64,000 nucleotides of DNA from Lachnospiraceae bacterium. GTDB lineage: Bacteria > Bacillota > Clostridia > Lachnospirales > Lachnospiraceae. This document shows positions 61,614 to 64,000 of the stretch, piece after piece. Numbering within the stretch: the stretch's first letter is position 1; the number at the start of each line of letters is the position of its first letter. The position numbers were made by a program, and so were the translations under genes. The notes beneath the pieces were generated by a model that saw only the letters and a program-made list of their open reading frames with translations, was not told the DNA's origin and ran no database searches. The DNA is taken from contig JAFVHP010000034.1 in NCBI GenBank assembly GCA_017474455.1, positions 186,001-250,000 on the forward strand. The letters run 5' to 3'.

Positions 61614-63035
61614 TTATACTGAGCCATGCTTTTTGAACGGACGGTCTTCTCTCTTGGAATACAGTACTTCGACTGCTCCAATCAGCTGTCTGCGCAGATC
61701 TTCGGGAGCGACGATCTGGTCAACATACCCGCGTGCGGCGGCACTCTCGATGCCGTTCTGCAGCGCATCGTAATCCCTGGCTGTCTGCTCGATCTCATCG
61801 GCGCTCTTGCCGTCCGCAATGATCTTCGCGGCAAGTTTGGAATCCATGATGCCGATCCTTGCCGTAGGAAGCGCGAAAGTAAGGTCCGCGCCGGTAGCCT
61901 TTGCATTCATGACTGTATAAGCGCTGCCGATCGCCTGTCCGGTGATCACGTTGATCTTTGCAACGGATGCATCCGCGAAAGCATAGGTAAGGCCTGCTGC
62001 CGCAGCAGCCACACTGGCCTCTTCCGCTTCCGTAGCTGCAAAACCGGTAACATTCGTCAGTGTGACGATGGGGATCTCATACGCATCGCAGAATCTGACA
62101 AAACGGGCAGCCTTATTGCAGCCGTCGGTCGTCAGGACGGTATCATAGGAAGCGCACTTTTCACCGTTCTCGTCATACTCCTCGCTGCGGTTTGCAACGA
62201 TACCGACGGTCTGGCCGTTCAGCCTGATAAAGCCTGTGACCATCTCTCTGGCGAAGCATTTCCTGGTCTCGACGAAAATACCGTCATCAGCCAGGTCGGC
62301 CGCTGCGACAGCGCCGTCCTTAAATCCGCCTGCGATCGCCAAGCTGTCACGGTTGATGTCGTCGATGCAGTCAACGAATGCTTCGTCTTCATTATTTGAA
62401 GGAAGGAAAGATATAAGTTCTCTGATCTGTGCCAGGATCTCATCTTCGGAACCGGTTCCGTCGACACTGCCGCCGGCAGCCTTGCATGCAGCGCCGGAAG
62501 TGTCGTTCTTGTCTTCCTTGTTGCCTGCCAGTGCGTTAGGGGCATTCACAAAGAGTTTCGCATCATCAGACATGAACGCGAAATCAGCCATGGCCGGCAT
62601 AAGTGCCAGTCCGCCGCCGCATTTTCCGAAAACCGCGGCGACTGTGGGGATAAGTCCCGAAGCCTGTGCCTGTTTTGCGTAAAGGGAAGCAAACGCTTCC
62701 AGAGTGTCGGGACCTTCCTGCAGGCGCATGCCGGCAGAATCAAGAAGGCCGATAACAGGCGCGCCGGTACGCATTGCCATCTGATAGATGTTGGCTATTT
62801 TTTTAGCATGCATTTCACCGACAGAACCGCCCAGTACTTCTGCATCCTGAGAGAAGACATAGACGAGGCTTCCGTCGATCACTCCATAGCCGGTAATAAC
62901 GCCGTCTGATGGGGTCTTATTCGGTTTCATATCAAAATCAGTCGCTCTCGCAGTAACGAGCGCACCGATTTCGACGAAACTGTTTTCGTCGAGAAGAGAT
63001 AGAATTCTCTGTCTCGCTTTAGAAGAACTGCTCAT
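61614..63035 (-). CDS. biotin-dependent carboxyltransferase (MmdA/12S type), substrate unknown
   Basis: A 473-residue crotonase-fold carboxyltransferase. An N-terminal half has DSAGMRLQEGPDTLEAF and FGKCGGGLALMPAMADF; a C-terminal half has ITGQAIGSAYTVMNAKATGADLTFALPTARIGIM, here quoted only in part as GQAIGSAYTVMNAK and PTARIGIM. These oxyanion-hole regions are divergent from classical MmdA (NVTGFAATE where MmdA has a VPGF-type motif). It would exchange CO2 between an acyl-CoA and biotin. I chose the ATG at 63035 with GGAGG eight bases upstream. It is the first gene of the operon, with an extended -10 promoter. Methylmalonyl-, malonyl-, acetyl- or glutaconyl-CoA are all possible. Confidence 0.82.
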   Translation of the reverse strand: MSSSSKARQRILSLLDENSFVEIGALVTARATDFDMKPNKTPSDGVITGYGVIDGSLVYVFSQDAEVLGGSVGEMHAKKIANIYQMAMRTGAPVIGLLDSAGMRLQEGPDTLEAFASLYAKQAQASGLIPTVAAVFGKCGGGLALMPAMADFAFMSDDAKLFVNAPNALAGNKEDKNDTSGAACKAAGGSVDGTGSEDEILAQIRELISFLPSNNEDEAFVDCIDDINRDSLAIAGGFKDGAVAAADLADDGIFVETRKCFAREMVTGFIRLNGQTVGIVANRSEEYDENGEKCASYDTVLTTDGCNKAARFVRFCDAYEIPIVTLTNVTGFAATEAEEASVAAAAAGLTYAFADASVAKINVITGQAIGSAYTVMNAKATGADLTFALPTARIGIMDSKLAAKIIADGKSADEIEQTARDYDALQNGIESAAARGYVDQIVAPEDLRRQLIGAVEVLYSKREDRPFKKHGSV

Positions 63036-63081
63036 ATCCTGAACCTCCATCCTTAATTTAACTTACTAAAATACCATCGTG

Positions 63082-63090
63082 AGTATATCA
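63082..63090 (-). promoter_or_regulatory. extended -10 promoter of the decarboxylase operon
   Basis: On the minus strand TGATATACT (TGnTATACT), about 47 bases before the carboxyltransferase ATG. No clear -35 box. Confidence 0.45.
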
Positions 63091-63151
63091 CAATCCCCCT
63101 TAAAACTGTATATGGATTTTCCCGATTTTAAAGGCGGCAAACCATGTTTTT

Positions 63152-63721
63152 TCAGACATTCAGCCTTGTCCTGACCTCTTCTTCGGCTTCCTCTCTGAAC
63201 TCCTCCATCTGCACGGTATCAAGTGCCGGCAGTTCATCGAGGCTCCTGACCCCGAAGCATCTGAGAAACTGTTCCGTCGTTCCGAACAGGATCGGCCTGC
63301 CCGGGGCATCCTTCCGGCCCAGTTCCTGCACAAGGTCATACTGCAGGAGCCTGTTCACCGCAAAATCGCTGTTGACTCCCCGTATATCCTCGATCTCAAG
63401 CTTTGTGACCGGCTGCCTGTAGGCAATGATCGACAGAGTCTCCAGAAGGGTCTCCGTCAGTGCCAGTTTCTTGGGCGTTATGGCTATCCTGATCAGGTTC
63501 TCATACTGTTCAGGCCTTGTGGACAGCTGGACGGCGTCATCGTACCAGTTCAGTTTAAGGCCGCTTCCTTCCTGTTCGTACCTTTCTTCCAGGAGTCCTG
63601 CAACTTTCCTGGTATCTTCTTTGGTCAGTTCAAGTACTTCGGCCAGCCTTGATATCTCGACCGAGTCGCCCATGGTAAAAAGAATGGCTTCCATAGCAGC
63701 CAGCGCATTGGTCAGTTCCAT
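63152..63721 (-). CDS. scpB: segregation and condensation protein B
   Basis: A 189-residue subunit of the SMC-ScpAB condensin, with two winged-helix domains. LAAMEAILFTMGDSVEISRL is the usual N-terminus, LSIIAYRQPVTKLEIEDIRG is the family signature near 95, and GRKDAPGRPILFGTTEQFL lies in the second winged helix. It binds ScpA and acts in chromosome compaction and segregation. It starts 9 bases after the end of scpA. Confidence 0.96.
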   Translation of the reverse strand: MELTNALAAMEAILFTMGDSVEISRLAEVLELTKEDTRKVAGLLEERYEQEGSGLKLNWYDDAVQLSTRPEQYENLIRIAITPKKLALTETLLETLSIIAYRQPVTKLEIEDIRGVNSDFAVNRLLQYDLVQELGRKDAPGRPILFGTTEQFLRCFGVRSLDELPALDTVQMEEFREEAEEEVRTRLNV

Positions 63722-63730
63722 ACGTCCGAA

Positions 63731-64000
63731 TCATTTCCCTTCTATAATAATATCCCCAAATGTTTTATCCTGTGACACAGTCACTTCCCCCGACCTGATC
63801 ATGTCCAGAAGAAGCAGGAAAACGACGATCACTTCGCTTCTGCTGCCCTGTTTTTCCAGAAGCGACCGGAATGAAGTCCTCTTGTGTTCCCTGATATAAG
63901 CATGCATATACAGGTTCTTCTCATCCATGTTGATCTCTTCTTTTTCGATATCGCCGAAGGAAGCCCTTACCGGATCCACCCTGTTCCTGGCGCGGTCAAG
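63731..64000 (-). CDS. scpA: segregation and condensation protein A, C-terminal part cut by the window edge
   Basis: Ninety codons at the right edge; the frame stays open to the window end (LDRARNRVDPVRASFGD), so the gene continues beyond. The C-terminal winged helix that binds the SMC head is recognisable (SFRSLLEKQGSRSEVIVVFL, LDMIRSGEVTVSQDKTFGD). It is the kleisin subunit and is followed by scpB, the standard order. Confidence 0.85.
   Translation of the reverse strand, partial: LDRARNRVDPVRASFGDIEKEEINMDEKNLYMHAYIREHKRTSFRSLLEKQGSRSEVIVVFLLLLDMIRSGEVTVSQDKTFGDIIIEGK

Overview
The window reads as chromosomal core genome of an anaerobic Gram-positive Firmicute, most likely a Lachnospiraceae-type member of the Clostridia, with roughly 50% GC. 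This rests on gene content: a probable Re-type citrate synthase beside an NADP isocitrate dehydrogenase, an NfnAB-type electron-bifurcating transhydrogenase, Rex, a biotin-dependent sodium-pump decarboxylase operon, a TelA/XpaC pair, AGGAGG ribosome-binding sites and sigma-A promoters. Nearly all genes lie on the minus strand. The plus-strand exceptions are an aquaporin, an ABC-F ATPase, aroA, tRNA-Leu and one membrane glycosyltransferase. I see no phage, insertion sequence, plasmid or CRISPR system.

Layout, left to right. 1-4.2 kb: start of asd, argH, and a three-gene TelA/XpaC operon. 4.2-5.4 kb: tRNA-Thr and an aquaporin, ended by a bidirectional terminator. 5.4-16 kb (minus): lactonase-like propeller, aroC, tgt (frameshifted), yajC, L,D-transpeptidase, serC, serA, a DUF1015 protein, a Ca/Na antiporter and a YdcF-type membrane protein. 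16-25.8 kb (minus): nfnA-nfnB-phoH-ybeY-flippase-two flavoproteins-proA. 25.9-35.8 kb (minus): rex-nnr-alr-yebC-small ORF-ftsK-folD-zinc-ribbon protein, driven by a strong promoter back-to-back with that of the ABC-F gene. 38-41.3 kb (minus): Re-citrate synthase, GntR regulator, isocitrate dehydrogenase. 41.3-46.5 kb: an intergenic region with two 48-bp hairpin repeats, then leuS and a second-type EF-G. 46.5-48 kb (plus): aroA and tRNA-Leu. 48-51.5 kb (minus): hisH-hisF-ung-lysA. 51.5-57.7 kb: glgX, response regulator and sensor kinase on the minus strand, with a plus-strand glycosyltransferase lying between regulator and kinase. 57.7-63 kb (minus): a carboxyltransferase / OadG / biotin carrier / OadB / OadA operon. 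63-64 kb: scpB and the end of scpA.

How the genes work together. Citrate synthase and isocitrate dehydrogenase would make 2-oxoglutarate for glutamate. NfnAB would balance NADH, NADPH and ferredoxin, and Rex would sense NADH/NAD. Serine, lysine, histidine, arginine, proline and aromatic synthesis steps are present. Cell-envelope functions include Alr, the L,D-transpeptidase, a flippase and the glycosyltransferase. The decarboxylase operon would couple decarboxylation or transcarboxylation to Na+ export.

The points most worth a second look are the single-base frameshift that removes the catalytic end of Tgt; the direct repeat that supplies the -35 box of the citrate synthase operon, next to a palindrome that may be the GntR operator; the two-component pair interrupted by an antisense glycosyltransferase; and the hybrid carboxyltransferase/decarboxylase operon with its unusually large lipoprotein-type OadG subunit.
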